Notes: generated by a model from the letters alone, not told the origin. DNA of 64,000 bases from Burkholderiales bacterium (GCA_016177875.1 JACOUL010000026.1:62001-126000), one strand, 5' to 3'; shown: positions 26,556 through 36,683, counted from the first letter of the stretch. A program made the numbers and translations.

Positions 26556-27683
26556 ATGGCGCAAAAAACTTACCTGTTTTGTATCGGCACCGCTGCGGAA
26601 GTCGTCAAGACTATGCCCGTCTATCGCTTGCTGAAAGAGGAAGGCAATCGAGTGCACGTCCTGCAGACCGGGTTCGCTGATCCCGAGGTACGCCTGACGC
26701 ACCAGATTTTCAGCATGGTGCCCGATCATGCCCTGGACAAACCGGTGCCTCGCTTCCCGGATGCGGCCTTGCTGGCCAGCCTAGAGGAAACCTTGACCGC
26801 CGTGGTGCCCGATGTCTTGATCGTCGAAGATGGCTCGGCAACTGCCGGTGCGGCAGCTTTAGTAGCCTATTCTCGTAACATTCCGGTTGCCCATCTCGAT
26901 GCCGGCCTGCGTTCTCACGCAGAAAATCCGCCGTATTTTGAAAAAAACCAGGAATTGATCGCTCGCCTCGCGCACTGGCACTTCACCGCTACCGAACAGG
27001 CGAAATGCAACTTACTGGAGGAAGATATTTCCCCGACCCGTGCATTTGAAGTCGGCAGCACCCTGGTCGACGCGGCGATATGGACACGCGAGCATCTGCA
27101 TGCGTCCACGCCCGGCCACATCTATTCGTTTTCTCCGGAGCTACGCGAATTTTTATTCCAATGCCGATCGCGAAGATTGGTTGTCGCGGTGACGGAAAAC
27201 CCGCAACTTCAACCGCAGGCAATGGGCGCTTTAGCGCATGCTTTAAACAACGTGATTGAAAAATATGGCGATTGCCTCGCCGTTTGGGTGACGCCGCCGA
27301 ATTGCCAAGCCAATGCCGAAGCCGCAATTGCACATTGCACGGATCGTGAACGCATTCGGCTGTCTGGTCCGCAATCCTTTCCCGCCTTAGTGGAATTGGC
27401 GACGCGCTGCAGCTTAATGCTGACGGATTCCGACTATATTGAACAAGTGGCGTCGACCTTCTATAAGCCGGTGCTCCTTACTGTCGACGATCATTCCGGC
27501 CATCAAGAACTGATTAAAGCGGGCGGTGCGCGCTTTGTCGGCACCGGAAGCGAGATCGCCGGAACGCTGGAGGCATTGTTGGGTTCGTCCGACGCCCTAC
27601 GCGCAATGCAATTGCAAACCAGTCCCTATGGAGACGGCAACGCCGCGCGACGCATTGTCGACATACTCGAAGCAGTTAAGTAA
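26556..27683 (+). CDS. WecB-like UDP-GlcNAc 2-epimerase homologue with altered catalytic motifs
   Basis: 375 residues with the overall pattern of non-hydrolysing UDP-GlcNAc 2-epimerases (GT-B fold): an N-terminal GTAAEVVKTMPVYRLL equivalent to GTRPEAIKM, HLDAGLRS (113-120) for HVEAGLRS, and a C-terminal TDSDYIEQVAST for SDSGGIQEE. However the VHGDT motif reads VEDGSAT, HVEAG has Glu to Asp, the PEE region reads FEKNQE and the VTxHRRE motif reads VAVTENPQ. All four residues known to matter in E. coli WecB (Asp95, Glu117, Glu131, His213) therefore appear changed, so ordinary epimerase activity is doubtful. It is convergent with pgaD (8-bp overlap). Confidence 0.7.
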   Translation: MAQKTYLFCIGTAAEVVKTMPVYRLLKEEGNRVHVLQTGFADPEVRLTHQIFSMVPDHALDKPVPRFPDAALLASLEETLTAVVPDVLIVEDGSATAGAAALVAYSRNIPVAHLDAGLRSHAENPPYFEKNQELIARLAHWHFTATEQAKCNLLEEDISPTRAFEVGSTLVDAAIWTREHLHASTPGHIYSFSPELREFLFQCRSRRLVVAVTENPQLQPQAMGALAHALNNVIEKYGDCLAVWVTPPNCQANAEAAIAHCTDRERIRLSGPQSFPALVELATRCSLMLTDSDYIEQVASTFYKPVLLTVDDHSGHQELIKAGGARFVGTGSEIAGTLEALLGSSDALRAMQLQTSPYGDGNAARRIVDILEAVK

Positions 27684-28122
27684 TTCCGCCGACGACATGT
27701 CCATGGTCGTCATGCTGCATGACGACGCGGCGCGTCGATTGCCAAGCCGCCACCTCTTGCTGCGGCAAGGACGCGTAAGCGGCCAATTCTTCCGCAGTTA
27801 CCGGAACCGGACGGCTGCGGCGATTGACCTTATGAAAACGAATAAACTCGATTCTCGCCCACAGCAATAAGCTTGCGCCCATCGCCAAAATCACGATTGT
27901 GTAGATAGCGATGAGATGCCGCAGCGAGCCTATCTCATTTTGCATCTTCACATCGGCATAATAATCGCCGTACGAGTAGAAACCTCCGATCCAGACAAAC
28001 AGGGTTATCAGAGGCAGCCACAAGTAAATCCAAAGGATCCAGAAAAGCGCGGTAAAGAAAGCCCATCCAACCCTCTGCGGCAGAGGAGCAAGCGAAGGCT
28101 TTTCAAAAATCAAGTCTTTCAT
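27676..28122 (-). CDS. pgaD: PNAG biosynthesis protein PgaD
   Basis: 148 residues with two transmembrane helices (about 18-45 and 68-90) and a cytoplasmic tail. It starts with LIFEKPSLAPLPQRVGWAFF and ends the pgaABCD operon, overlapping pgaC by 4 bp. In E. coli, PgaD and PgaC form the c-di-GMP-responsive PNAG synthase. The family diverges quickly, so the call rests on size, topology and position. Confidence 0.85.
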   Translation of the reverse strand: MKDLIFEKPSLAPLPQRVGWAFFTALFWILWIYLWLPLITLFVWIGGFYSYGDYYADVKMQNEIGSLRHLIAIYTIVILAMGASLLLWARIEFIRFHKVNRRSRPVPVTAEELAAYASLPQQEVAAWQSTRRVVMQHDDHGHVVGGIT

Positions 28123-29426
28123 TCGGTGACCAATGCCTTTTCTTTTGTAACTTCCGGAGCGTCGGTGGATGGCTTGGAAATTGAACGTAAGCCCCGGTCA
28201 GGACTGACCCAAACCGCGCGCTTTCCTCTTGTTCGCATGAGCACTTTCGGCACCGCCCACACTGTCGTGCACATGTTAAGCATCCAATACGCAAGCGGAT
28301 ACCAAATCATCCAGAAGTAATGCCGGAAGATCCGATGGTCGTAACGCCGGTCAAGCACCATGCTGACCAGGATCTGCAATAGGCAGGTCGTGCCGATCAA
28401 CACGCCATGCCACCCCGGAACGATCGTGATTTGCCATCGCAGCGGCATTTCAACGAACAAGCCGATGAACCAAATCAGGAGTACCAGGGCCATCGAATAT
28501 GCCCAGAACACCGAGATGAAATATTCGAGGTACACGGCAACCATGCGGCGCAAGCGCCAGGTACGCATCACATTCATGTACTTTCGGATGACTTGCACAC
28601 CGCCCATGGCCCAGCGCAGGCGCTGCTTCCAAAGCCCGCGCAGCGTTTCCGGCATCAAGATCCAGCACAAGGCGCGCGGCTCGAAGCGCACGTCCCAATG
28701 ATTGGTTTGCAGCTTCCAGCTGATGTCGATATCCTCGGTCAGCATGTCGGGGCTCCAGAACCCGATTTTCAGCAGCGCGCGCTTGCGGAACATGGCGACC
28801 ACGCCGGAGACGGTGAAAACGCGCCCATACACACGCTGCGTGCGTTTGATCAAGCCGATGATCGAAGAGAATTCACCGACCTGCAAACGGCCAAGCAAAG
28901 TCGAACGGGTGCGAATGCGCGGATTGCCGGTAACCGCGCCGACGCGATGGCCGGACTCGAAATGCAACAGCATCCAGGGAATGACGTTCTTATCGAGAAT
29001 CGCATCGCCGTCAATGCACAGCAAGAACTCACCTTTAGCGACGAGCGCTGCCGTGTTCAAGCCTACTGCTTTGCCTTGGTTTTTGGCCTGATGGATAACG
29101 CGCAGCTTCGGATATTGCTCCAACAATTCATCGAGAATGGCGCCCGTATTGTCCTTACTGCCGTCGTTGACGCAAATAATTTCGTAATTCGGATAATTGA
29201 GTTCCGACAATGCGGCGACTACCTCACGCACGTTATCTTCTTCGTTGTAGCAAGGAACGATAACCGACACCATCGGCGTCGCTTTCAACAACAATAGCGG
29301 GTCGCCCTGGTCTTCTTTGCGCCACTCATGGCGGAAATAATAGGTAATTCCCCCGATCATCCACATGTACGCCATGAACAAGGGGTAATAGAACACAAAA
29401 TCGAAGAGAAGAATGTCGAGCTTCAT
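28119..29426 (-). CDS. pgaC: PNAG synthase, family 2 glycosyltransferase PgaC
   Basis: 435 residues from the ATG at 29426 (2 nt after the pgaB stop, with GGCGGTG upstream); a GTG at 29438 is an alternative. There is an N-terminal membrane segment, a GT2 catalytic domain with NDGSKDN, CIDGDAIL, TEDIDISW and QRLRW (the D, DxD, TED and QxxRW motifs), and three or four C-terminal helices. It polymerises UDP-GlcNAc to poly-beta-1,6-N-acetylglucosamine at the inner membrane. It overlaps pgaD by 4 bp. Confidence 0.94.
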   Translation of the reverse strand: MKLDILLFDFVFYYPLFMAYMWMIGGITYYFRHEWRKEDQGDPLLLLKATPMVSVIVPCYNEEDNVREVVAALSELNYPNYEIICVNDGSKDNTGAILDELLEQYPKLRVIHQAKNQGKAVGLNTAALVAKGEFLLCIDGDAILDKNVIPWMLLHFESGHRVGAVTGNPRIRTRSTLLGRLQVGEFSSIIGLIKRTQRVYGRVFTVSGVVAMFRKRALLKIGFWSPDMLTEDIDISWKLQTNHWDVRFEPRALCWILMPETLRGLWKQRLRWAMGGVQVIRKYMNVMRTWRLRRMVAVYLEYFISVFWAYSMALVLLIWFIGLFVEMPLRWQITIVPGWHGVLIGTTCLLQILVSMVLDRRYDHRIFRHYFWMIWYPLAYWMLNMCTTVWAVPKVLMRTRGKRAVWVSPDRGLRSISKPSTDAPEVTKEKALVTE

Positions 29427-29428
29427 AT

Positions 29429-31468
29429 TCACCGCCACGCCGCTCTGGTTTCAACAGAAATGATCGGCTTAATGATCTCCTCGTCCGGCATATTGCCGTG
29501 GAAGTCATCCGGGTAGTAGCCGAAATGGCGTGCGCCTTCGAGATTCAGACGGCGCATTTGCGCAACCAAGGTTGAAGCAGGAATAGGCTGATTGGTTTTC
29601 CAATCCCGGCTTTGCAATTCGAATACCGTCTTGCCAAGCGCGCCGGGAATTTCCTTTACCTTGCCGATCAATTCGTTTAACCAGCGATCCGGCTCCTTCG
29701 CGCCTTCCATGTAGGGCATGGCCATGACGGCGGTGAAATCATAGGTCGAAAGAAAACTCGGGAACGACTGCGCAAACCAATCCTCCGCTTCAGCGTTAAG
29801 AACCGGAGGCGCATACAAATTGCGCGCGGTGAGCAAAGCAGGATGATAGCGGCGCAAGGTATTCGCCAAATGGACAGTGAATTCATTTAAATGAGCAGTC
29901 TTACGTTCGGCCCAGCGGCGGCGCAGCGCCGGATCGGACCTAATCGCTTCGAGCGAATCCGGCAACTGCCAGCGCTCGCGATACACTGCAAGCGCTGCGG
30001 GACTCGCGTCTTCGTAGTCGGACAGTGTCGCATCGTCATGAAACAAAACACCGGCGAATACGGCATGCTTGCCCAAGTCCTCATAAATTTCGGTGACGGT
30101 TTGGCGCGCCAGCGAATCGAAAGGCGAAAGGCGATGATAACGTCCATGCAGCGCACTTTCAGGCGCACCGCGCAAGACTTGCACCGTGCGGCTTGCCGCC
30201 GGAGCGCTTGCCGGCAGTTTGAACGCCAAGACCGGCATCCAAGCATAAACGCGCACGCCGACCCGAGTGCGCAGTTGCCATGCCACGCGAGAAAAGAGAT
30301 CTGCGCGCATCGGCAGATGGCGATTCGGAAAATACAAGGCATCGGCCACACCGTCGCCGTCATGGTCGGCGTACGCTTGCAAGTACACTGTGCTTGGCCG
30401 CATGCGCAATATCCGGTCGAGCAGATTGGAAAGATTAGCCTCGCTGACTTTAGGATCCGGATCGTAAATGTAGTCCAGGTCGACATGCACCACGCGTTCC
30501 AGCGGTTGCGCAACGCCGGCATAGGATGACGGCAAATGCAGCGTTTCCATTAAATCGGCTATGCTGAAATTGAACGTGATGAGCGAACGCCGTATGCGCC
30601 ATAGCGGATCTTCCGGCACGTTTGGTCCAGGTTCCAAATTCATTGTGATCGGCATACCGACGTCACCAGACCAGCGCGCACCGTCTTGGTTATACATGCC
30701 GTACGGCCAGACCATAGCACGCGGCCGAAGCCCCATTTCGCGCTCGATTAAGTCGGCATTTTGTTTCAAATCGGCCTGAATGCGGTCGGCATAAGAGCGG
30801 TCATCCTCATAGGCGCCATTGTGCGGAGAATAGGTACGGGCGACGGCCGCTGCGATCATATTGCCCTGCGGGTTCGCCTGTATCCCTTTGTGCAAGCCAT
30901 GCGAATGCGAGGCCACTTCGACCAAACCGGACGCGACCATTTCACGCAATTCATCCCAATTGGCGAACTGATCGCGCGGCATTAAATCGTCGCCGTATTT
31001 CACTTTCTCATCGGCCGGCGTCTGTATCCACTCGCCGACGATGGCGATCACCGCCGGGAACTTAAATTGCTTAAGTAAAGGAAAGACCTTGGTATAGACG
31101 CTCTTATAGCCGTCATCGAAAGTCAGCAGTATCGCTTTTTCCGGGAGCTTGGCGCGCCCGGCCCGCGCGTCGATGATTTGCTGCAGGCTAACCGGCACAT
31201 AACCATTTTCCTGTAGCCAGCTGAATTGCTTAATCAAATCTTGCGTATCGACTGCGGTCGGTTCGGGGAACGACTTGAAGCTGTCACGCACGTTGTCGCG
31301 AATGTCGTGATAGCACAGCACCCGGAAGCTTTGCGGAAGATCGCCGGCCGGCTTGACTGCATTCGACAGGCTTTGTGCAAACGCGGCATGCATCCACACG
31401 AAGGCAAGCACCACACCTGCCGCGCGCAGCACATTAAGTATTCCGCCGATGAACAAAGACCGCTTCAT
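29429..31468 (-). CDS. pgaB: PNAG N-deacetylase PgaB
   Basis: 679 residues from the ATG at 31468, which overlaps the pgaA stop as ATGA. The N-terminal carbohydrate esterase 4 domain has FRVLCYHDIRD, LTFDDGYKSVY (catalytic Asp pair) and the metal-site SHSHGLH. The C-terminal domain (about 310-670) is the GH153-like hydrolase with DLDYIYDPDP and the DD of FAGVLFHDDATL. It partly deacetylates PNAG in the periplasm so that PgaA can export it. Unlike E. coli PgaB, its signal sequence (ending HAAFAQ) has no lipobox cysteine, so it may be soluble. Confidence 0.92.
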   Translation of the reverse strand: MKRSLFIGGILNVLRAAGVVLAFVWMHAAFAQSLSNAVKPAGDLPQSFRVLCYHDIRDNVRDSFKSFPEPTAVDTQDLIKQFSWLQENGYVPVSLQQIIDARAGRAKLPEKAILLTFDDGYKSVYTKVFPLLKQFKFPAVIAIVGEWIQTPADEKVKYGDDLMPRDQFANWDELREMVASGLVEVASHSHGLHKGIQANPQGNMIAAAVARTYSPHNGAYEDDRSYADRIQADLKQNADLIEREMGLRPRAMVWPYGMYNQDGARWSGDVGMPITMNLEPGPNVPEDPLWRIRRSLITFNFSIADLMETLHLPSSYAGVAQPLERVVHVDLDYIYDPDPKVSEANLSNLLDRILRMRPSTVYLQAYADHDGDGVADALYFPNRHLPMRADLFSRVAWQLRTRVGVRVYAWMPVLAFKLPASAPAASRTVQVLRGAPESALHGRYHRLSPFDSLARQTVTEIYEDLGKHAVFAGVLFHDDATLSDYEDASPAALAVYRERWQLPDSLEAIRSDPALRRRWAERKTAHLNEFTVHLANTLRRYHPALLTARNLYAPPVLNAEAEDWFAQSFPSFLSTYDFTAVMAMPYMEGAKEPDRWLNELIGKVKEIPGALGKTVFELQSRDWKTNQPIPASTLVAQMRRLNLEGARHFGYYPDDFHGNMPDEEIIKPIISVETRAAWR

Positions 31469-33933
31469 TTGATACGCCCAAATACATTCAAGTACACATA
31501 ACTGCGATATTCCCGATTGCCGTCGTAAGGATGGAAGCTGCGTCCGATTCCGTACTGCACGCCCAGTACCTCGTCTCGGCTCCATTCATGTTCGTAATGC
31601 AGATCTCCGACCATGCCGGTGCCGAAACCCGCTTGGCGATATTGGCCCATCGTGAGCGATGCACGCTGTTTAAAGTTGCGCAAGTAACGGCGCCAAGTCA
31701 GCCATTCCCCCCGCACCGTCAACGCCAATTCGTTGTCCCGTTCGGGATTGAAATAACTCCGCCCTCCCAAGCTATTCGTCGACGCCGCGAAGCTCAGCAG
31801 CGTCTCCATCTTGAAACGCGGGCCGGAAATCCATCTTTCCAGCCACCAGACGCGCATTGCATTGCGATCATTGCCGTCCGAATAGCGCATACCTGTGGCT
31901 TCAAAGCCGGCTTGGCGCGATTCGTTCAGCGTCCAAGTCAAGGCCAGCTTCAACGAAGTGCCGCGCACACCGTCTCGTACTGCGGCCAGCGGCACGTCCA
32001 TTGTGTTGGTATCAAGCGCAACCCGCGTGCGCCATCTATCCGACAGCTCCCATGTCATCGCTAACGCGACGCCGCCTGCGCTGTTTGTCCCCACATTACG
32101 TGTGACCTCGGCTTCCGCGCTGAAATCACGGCCACGAAAGTCCGCACCGGCTCCTACGCGTGTCCTCGATTCACTCACGCCGGCGACGGATCCTTTGATG
32201 TACGCCGCATGCCCGAAAACGCGATAACGCTCGCCCAGCGATTTGTCCAAGGGAGCGGAATACAGCACTGCGTCGACCTGCGAATCCGCACCGAGCGCTT
32301 GCGTGCCCACGCCGGTGGCCACGTCGACGCGAAAATACGCGCTGTCGTGAATATCGAGCCTGCGTTCAAGTTCACCTACGCCGCCGCGATGCGGATACTC
32401 CGCCTTCAGAGCAGGCAAAGCTGCCTTCGCTTTTGCAAATTCGCTCAAGGAAAGCAAAACCTCCGCCCTGCCAAGCGCAGCGTCGAACGATTTCGGATCG
32501 TCGACCAGCAAGCGCATGAATTCATCGAGTGCTTGCCGCGGATGCTCGCGCGACGCTTGCAGGGAAGCCCAGACAGCGCGCGCCTCCGAATTAAAAGGCG
32601 CGCGGCTCAGTATGTCCCGCAGCTGCTCCTCGCAGCGTGCCAGCCGATCGCTGTACAAATCCACCTGCGCACGCATTAACTTTGCTCGCGCATAATCCGG
32701 ATTGGGCGCATCCATTCCTCGTATTCCGGCATAAATAGGCCGTGAAATATTGCGCACCAAGGCATCTGACAGATCGACTGCTTCGTCGTGCTGCTCCGCC
32801 TCGACATAAGCGTAGATGAGCGCGACTTGTGCGTTCAGCATTTCGCTCGTTCCGAGCGCCTTCGCTTCGCGCAATGCAGCCACATACAAGTCGCGCGCGG
32901 ATTGCGGTCTGCGCAACGCGAGATAAGCATCCGCCGCTGCGATTCGTGCGAATACGGGCATCTCGATCTTGGCATCGCGCAGCGATTCATATAGCTTGAC
33001 CGCATCTTCATTGCGCGCACGGTCGCGCAACGCAACCAGCCGGTCGAACAAGGCTACATGCCGCTCGCCGAAACGCTGCGTGAGCTGCGCATTCTCGGCA
33101 AGCGCCACGTCGGTAGTCGCAAATCCCGACACTTTGTCGTCAAACGCCGAATGCGCCTCGCCGAAACGAATGGTGTTAGCAATCGTGTCGTGCGTCAGGC
33201 GAAATTTTTCATCTTCGCTGAATGCATCCGGATGTGCATCCGCCAATCGTTTGGCCAAATACGCCACGCCGGCCTTACCTAAAGCAAACACGCGTCCGCG
33301 TTGCGCGAAACGAAAATGTGGCTCGAACCGCAATACTTCTTGAAACGCCGCAGCAGCCAACAACCAGTCTTTGCGCTGCTCGTAGGTTTCTGCCAACGCC
33401 ACCATCAGCGGCACGTCGGTACGGCGGACTCGGCCCAATGGAGGCAGATGCGCGAGCGCATAGTCCAGTGCTTCCTGTGTTCTCTCCTTTGCCAGAAATA
33501 CATACACCATTCCGGCATGCGCCTCGGCATCTTCGGGCACGCGGACAATCAGCATGCGATAAGCTGCTTCCGCCTGTTCCCACCGGCCCGCCATGCGCGC
33601 GGCATGTGCGATAGCCTTAACGGCATAGAGCGGTGACTCGTGCTGAAGAATCGGCTCCGCAAATTGCAATGCGCCCTTGTAATCGCCAGCGCCATTAAGG
33701 AGCGCTGCCAGGTCAAAGACGATGCGCTTGTTTTGCGAGTCGGCAGCCAACCACCCGCGCAGGGTTTCAATGGTTTGCGCCGCTTGGCCATTGCGCGCGG
33801 CCAGGATGGCAGCGTCGTACTCAGCTTGAGAAACTACGGCGCAAACGTTCCCCGCGGAGATCGACCCGAGAAAAAAGCCGGCACCTGTCAACATCGCCAG
33901 GCGAGAGCGGGAGCGCTGTAGCACTAAATGCAT
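31465..33933 (-). CDS. pgaA: PNAG outer-membrane export porin PgaA
   Basis: 822 residues from the ATG at 33933, which has GGTGG upstream and opens a signal sequence (MHLVLQRSRSRLAMLTGAGF). A long TPR-like helical periplasmic part (about 40-510) precedes a C-terminal beta-barrel of alternating aromatic strands ending VYLNVFGRIK. It exports partly deacetylated PNAG. It is the first gene of pgaABCD, with translational coupling into pgaB. The 176-bp upstream gap is AT-rich and holds a small dyad GTCAA-N4-TTGAC at 33994-34007; I could not settle a promoter. Confidence 0.9.
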   Translation of the reverse strand: MHLVLQRSRSRLAMLTGAGFFLGSISAGNVCAVVSQAEYDAAILAARNGQAAQTIETLRGWLAADSQNKRIVFDLAALLNGAGDYKGALQFAEPILQHESPLYAVKAIAHAARMAGRWEQAEAAYRMLIVRVPEDAEAHAGMVYVFLAKERTQEALDYALAHLPPLGRVRRTDVPLMVALAETYEQRKDWLLAAAAFQEVLRFEPHFRFAQRGRVFALGKAGVAYLAKRLADAHPDAFSEDEKFRLTHDTIANTIRFGEAHSAFDDKVSGFATTDVALAENAQLTQRFGERHVALFDRLVALRDRARNEDAVKLYESLRDAKIEMPVFARIAAADAYLALRRPQSARDLYVAALREAKALGTSEMLNAQVALIYAYVEAEQHDEAVDLSDALVRNISRPIYAGIRGMDAPNPDYARAKLMRAQVDLYSDRLARCEEQLRDILSRAPFNSEARAVWASLQASREHPRQALDEFMRLLVDDPKSFDAALGRAEVLLSLSEFAKAKAALPALKAEYPHRGGVGELERRLDIHDSAYFRVDVATGVGTQALGADSQVDAVLYSAPLDKSLGERYRVFGHAAYIKGSVAGVSESRTRVGAGADFRGRDFSAEAEVTRNVGTNSAGGVALAMTWELSDRWRTRVALDTNTMDVPLAAVRDGVRGTSLKLALTWTLNESRQAGFEATGMRYSDGNDRNAMRVWWLERWISGPRFKMETLLSFAASTNSLGGRSYFNPERDNELALTVRGEWLTWRRYLRNFKQRASLTMGQYRQAGFGTGMVGDLHYEHEWSRDEVLGVQYGIGRSFHPYDGNREYRSYVYLNVFGRIK

Positions 33934-34109
33934 GAAACCACCGGTCTGCAAATTTTGGGTAAGCAGACAAATCAAAAAGATAAATTGAGGTAAGTCAAAC
34001 AATTGACATTTTGCCTTAGTTCACCTTTTAGATTTCTTACAATTTTCCCCGAATTAAACATCTTTAACAGTTAGGGAAATGTTTGTGGTTTTTTGAACGC
34101 GAGGAATAT

Positions 34110-35483
34110 TTAAAACGTTGCACTGCGGATTTTTTCCAGTGCTTCGTCGATGCGTTCCACGCCGATGATGATTAAGCCTTCGATTTTTTGACGCGGCGCG
34201 TTCGACTTCGGGATCATGGCAATTGAAAAACCAAGTTTAGCGGCCTCCCGAAGACGCTCCTGCCCGCGCGGCGCCGGGCGAATTTCGCCGGCGAGTCCCA
34301 CTTCACCGAATACCGCAAGGCCACGCGGCAGAGGTTTGTTCCGCATGGAAGATTGAATCGCCAAGAGAACGGCGAGGTCCGCGGCCGGCTCGGTAATCTT
34401 GACGCCGCCGACCGCATTGATAAACACATCCTGGTCGAACGCCGCGACGCCGGCGTGGCGGTGCAAGACCGCCAACAACATCGCAAGGCGATTTTGTTCC
34501 AGGCCAACGGAAAGCCGGCGCGCGTTCGGCACGTGCGAGCTATCCACCAGCGCTTGGATTTCGACCAGGAGCGGCCTGGTTCCTTCTTGCGTCACCATCA
34601 CACAAGACCCCGCCACTTGATTGTCGTGCTGCGACAAAAACAAGGCGGACGGGTTGGAAACGCCCTTCAAACCTTTCTCCGTCATCGCGAACACGCCCAG
34701 CTCGTTGACCGCGCCGAAGCGATTCTTGAATGCGCGCACCAGGCGGAAACTTGAATGCGTGTCGCCCTCAAAATACAGAACGGTGTCGACGATATGTTCC
34801 AACACGCGTGGACCGGCCAGCGCGCCTTCCTTGGTAACGTGGCCGACCATGATGATGGTAATACCTGACTGTTTGGCGACACGCGTCAATTGCGCGGCGC
34901 ATTCGCGGACCTGAGCGACCGATCCGGGCGCCGAGGTCAGCGCGTCGGAATACAAGGTTTGAATGGAATCGATCACCGCGACCTGCGGCTTGTGTTCAGC
35001 CAAAGTCGCCAGAATTTTTTCAAGTTGAATTTCGGCTTGCAGTTGCAGATCCTTGGCGTCGATCGCCAACCGTTTTGCGCGTAAGGCGATTTGCGCACCG
35101 GACTCTTCGCCGCTGATATACAAAGCTTTCTTGACGTGCGACAGATTAGCCAATGCCTGCAGCAATAAAGTCGACTTGCCGATACCCGGATCACCTCCGA
35201 TCAAGGCCACGCCGCCTGCGACCAATCCGCCGCCCAATACGCGATCGAATTCCTCGATGCCGGTGGAAAAGCGGGGGACGTCGGCCGCGTCGATATCGGC
35301 CAGCGTCATTACCGGCGCCGATTGCGCCAAACCCTGCGACTGAGAGGAGAATCGATTGCCGCCTGATTCAACCACGGTTTCCACCAGCGTGTTCCATTGG
35401 CCGCACGCAGGGCATTGCCCTGCCCACTTGCTGGAGACGCCACCACATTCCGTGCAGGTGTAATTGGTTTTCGCTTTTGCCAT
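34110..35483 (-). CDS. radA: DNA repair/recombination protein RadA
   Basis: 457 residues. The N-terminal zinc finger is CTECG...CPACG (Cys10, 13, 27 and 30 approximately). The RecA-like ATPase has GDPGIGKST, and the RadA signature KNRFG is in RAFKNRFGAVNELGVF. The C-terminal Lon-like domain is present (LPRGLAVFGEVGLAGEIRP). RadA drives branch migration of recombination intermediates. It shares one base with alr (alr stop against radA start), so the two are an operon with alr first. Confidence 0.95.
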   Translation of the reverse strand: MAKAKTNYTCTECGGVSSKWAGQCPACGQWNTLVETVVESGGNRFSSQSQGLAQSAPVMTLADIDAADVPRFSTGIEEFDRVLGGGLVAGGVALIGGDPGIGKSTLLLQALANLSHVKKALYISGEESGAQIALRAKRLAIDAKDLQLQAEIQLEKILATLAEHKPQVAVIDSIQTLYSDALTSAPGSVAQVRECAAQLTRVAKQSGITIIMVGHVTKEGALAGPRVLEHIVDTVLYFEGDTHSSFRLVRAFKNRFGAVNELGVFAMTEKGLKGVSNPSALFLSQHDNQVAGSCVMVTQEGTRPLLVEIQALVDSSHVPNARRLSVGLEQNRLAMLLAVLHRHAGVAAFDQDVFINAVGGVKITEPAADLAVLLAIQSSMRNKPLPRGLAVFGEVGLAGEIRPAPRGQERLREAAKLGFSIAMIPKSNAPRQKIEGLIIIGVERIDEALEKIRSATF

Positions 35484-36559
35484 TACTTTTCAATCACGCG
35501 CACACGCGGCGCTAAAGCACACATCAATTCGTAGCCTACCGTTCCGGCCGCCGTTGCGACCTCATCGATAGGCAAACCTTCGCCCCACAACGTGACGCTG
35601 CTGCCGACATGCGCTTGCGGAATCGGCGCTAAATCGACGCAAATCATGTCCATCGATACGCGGCCGACGACACGAGTCCGCACGCCGTCGACTACGATCG
35701 GCGTGCCGGTCGGCGCATGACGGGGGTAGCCATCGGCATAGCCGCAAGCGACGATGCCCACCTTCATCGATGCATCGGCGACAAAGCCGCTGCCATAGCC
35801 GACGGTTTCGCCGGCGCTGATTTGCTGTATGCCGATAATTTCGCTGGTCAAAGTCATCGCCGGTTTCAAACCAAATGCCGCAGCGGATTTCACGCCGGGC
35901 GTTGCCCCATACAGCATGATGCCTGGCCGTATCCAATCGCCGGCAGCTTCGGGATGCAACAAGCAAGCCGCGGAATTGGACAAGCTGCGTTCGCCCGGCA
36001 ATTCCGCTGTTGTTTCTTGAAAGCGCCGCAATTGCTCGGCCAGTGGCATGCGCAGATTGGCCGCGTCGTCGGCATTGGCAAAATGGGTCATCAACGCGAT
36101 GTTTCGCACTATCGGCAATGCACGCAGCCGATCATAAGCCGACCGATAGGCATCAGGTTTGAATCCCAAGCGATTCATGCCGCTATTCATTTTTAAATGA
36201 ACATCCACCTGGGACGCAAGCTGTGCCCTTTCCAACATGTCGATCTGTTCACGGCAATGCACGGCGATTTGGATTTGGTGCTTGGCGACGACTTGCAAAT
36301 CAGCCGGCTCAAATACGCCTTCTAATAAAAGGATGGGGCCGCTCCAACCAAATTCGCGCAAATGAACGGCGCCGTCGACTTCAATTAAGCCAAGGCCATG
36401 GGCAGCTGCAAATCCCTGCATGCCGCGCGCCAAGCCGTGACCGTATGCATTGGCTTTGACGACGGCCCAAACTTTGGTGCGCGGCGCGCAACTCTGCGCC
36501 ACTGCAAGATTGTGCTGTAAAGCGGAAATTTCGATGGTAGCGACGAGCGGTCTGGGCAT
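35483..36559 (-). CDS. alr: Alanine racemase
   Basis: 358 residues. The PLP lysine is Lys35 in VVKANAYGHG, and the second-base tyrosine is in ETVGYGSGF. The RIRPGIMLYG-like substrate region reads WIRPGIMLYG, and GRVSMDMICVDL is conserved. It makes D-alanine for peptidoglycan, consistent with D-alanine oxidation by DadA elsewhere in the window. It is upstream of radA with a 1-bp overlap and divergent from lplT. Confidence 0.95.
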   Translation of the reverse strand: MPRPLVATIEISALQHNLAVAQSCAPRTKVWAVVKANAYGHGLARGMQGFAAAHGLGLIEVDGAVHLREFGWSGPILLLEGVFEPADLQVVAKHQIQIAVHCREQIDMLERAQLASQVDVHLKMNSGMNRLGFKPDAYRSAYDRLRALPIVRNIALMTHFANADDAANLRMPLAEQLRRFQETTAELPGERSLSNSAACLLHPEAAGDWIRPGIMLYGATPGVKSAAAFGLKPAMTLTSEIIGIQQISAGETVGYGSGFVADASMKVGIVACGYADGYPRHAPTGTPIVVDGVRTRVVGRVSMDMICVDLAPIPQAHVGSSVTLWGEGLPIDEVATAAGTVGYELMCALAPRVRVIEK

Positions 36560-36683
36560 GAAAGCTCTGCGAAAAGATAAAAGCGCGGAGATAAGGCATT
36601 GATTACGCCCTATATTTTACAAGACCCGAGGGTTTTTCATGGTATAAAGCATCCCGGAGACTGTTCCTAAAATTCAATATCGA

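Noticed and set aside
28407..29297. 296-codon open frame on the plus strand
   Set aside because: It runs antisense through pgaC, whose GT2 motifs are intact, and its own product is low-complexity and family-free.
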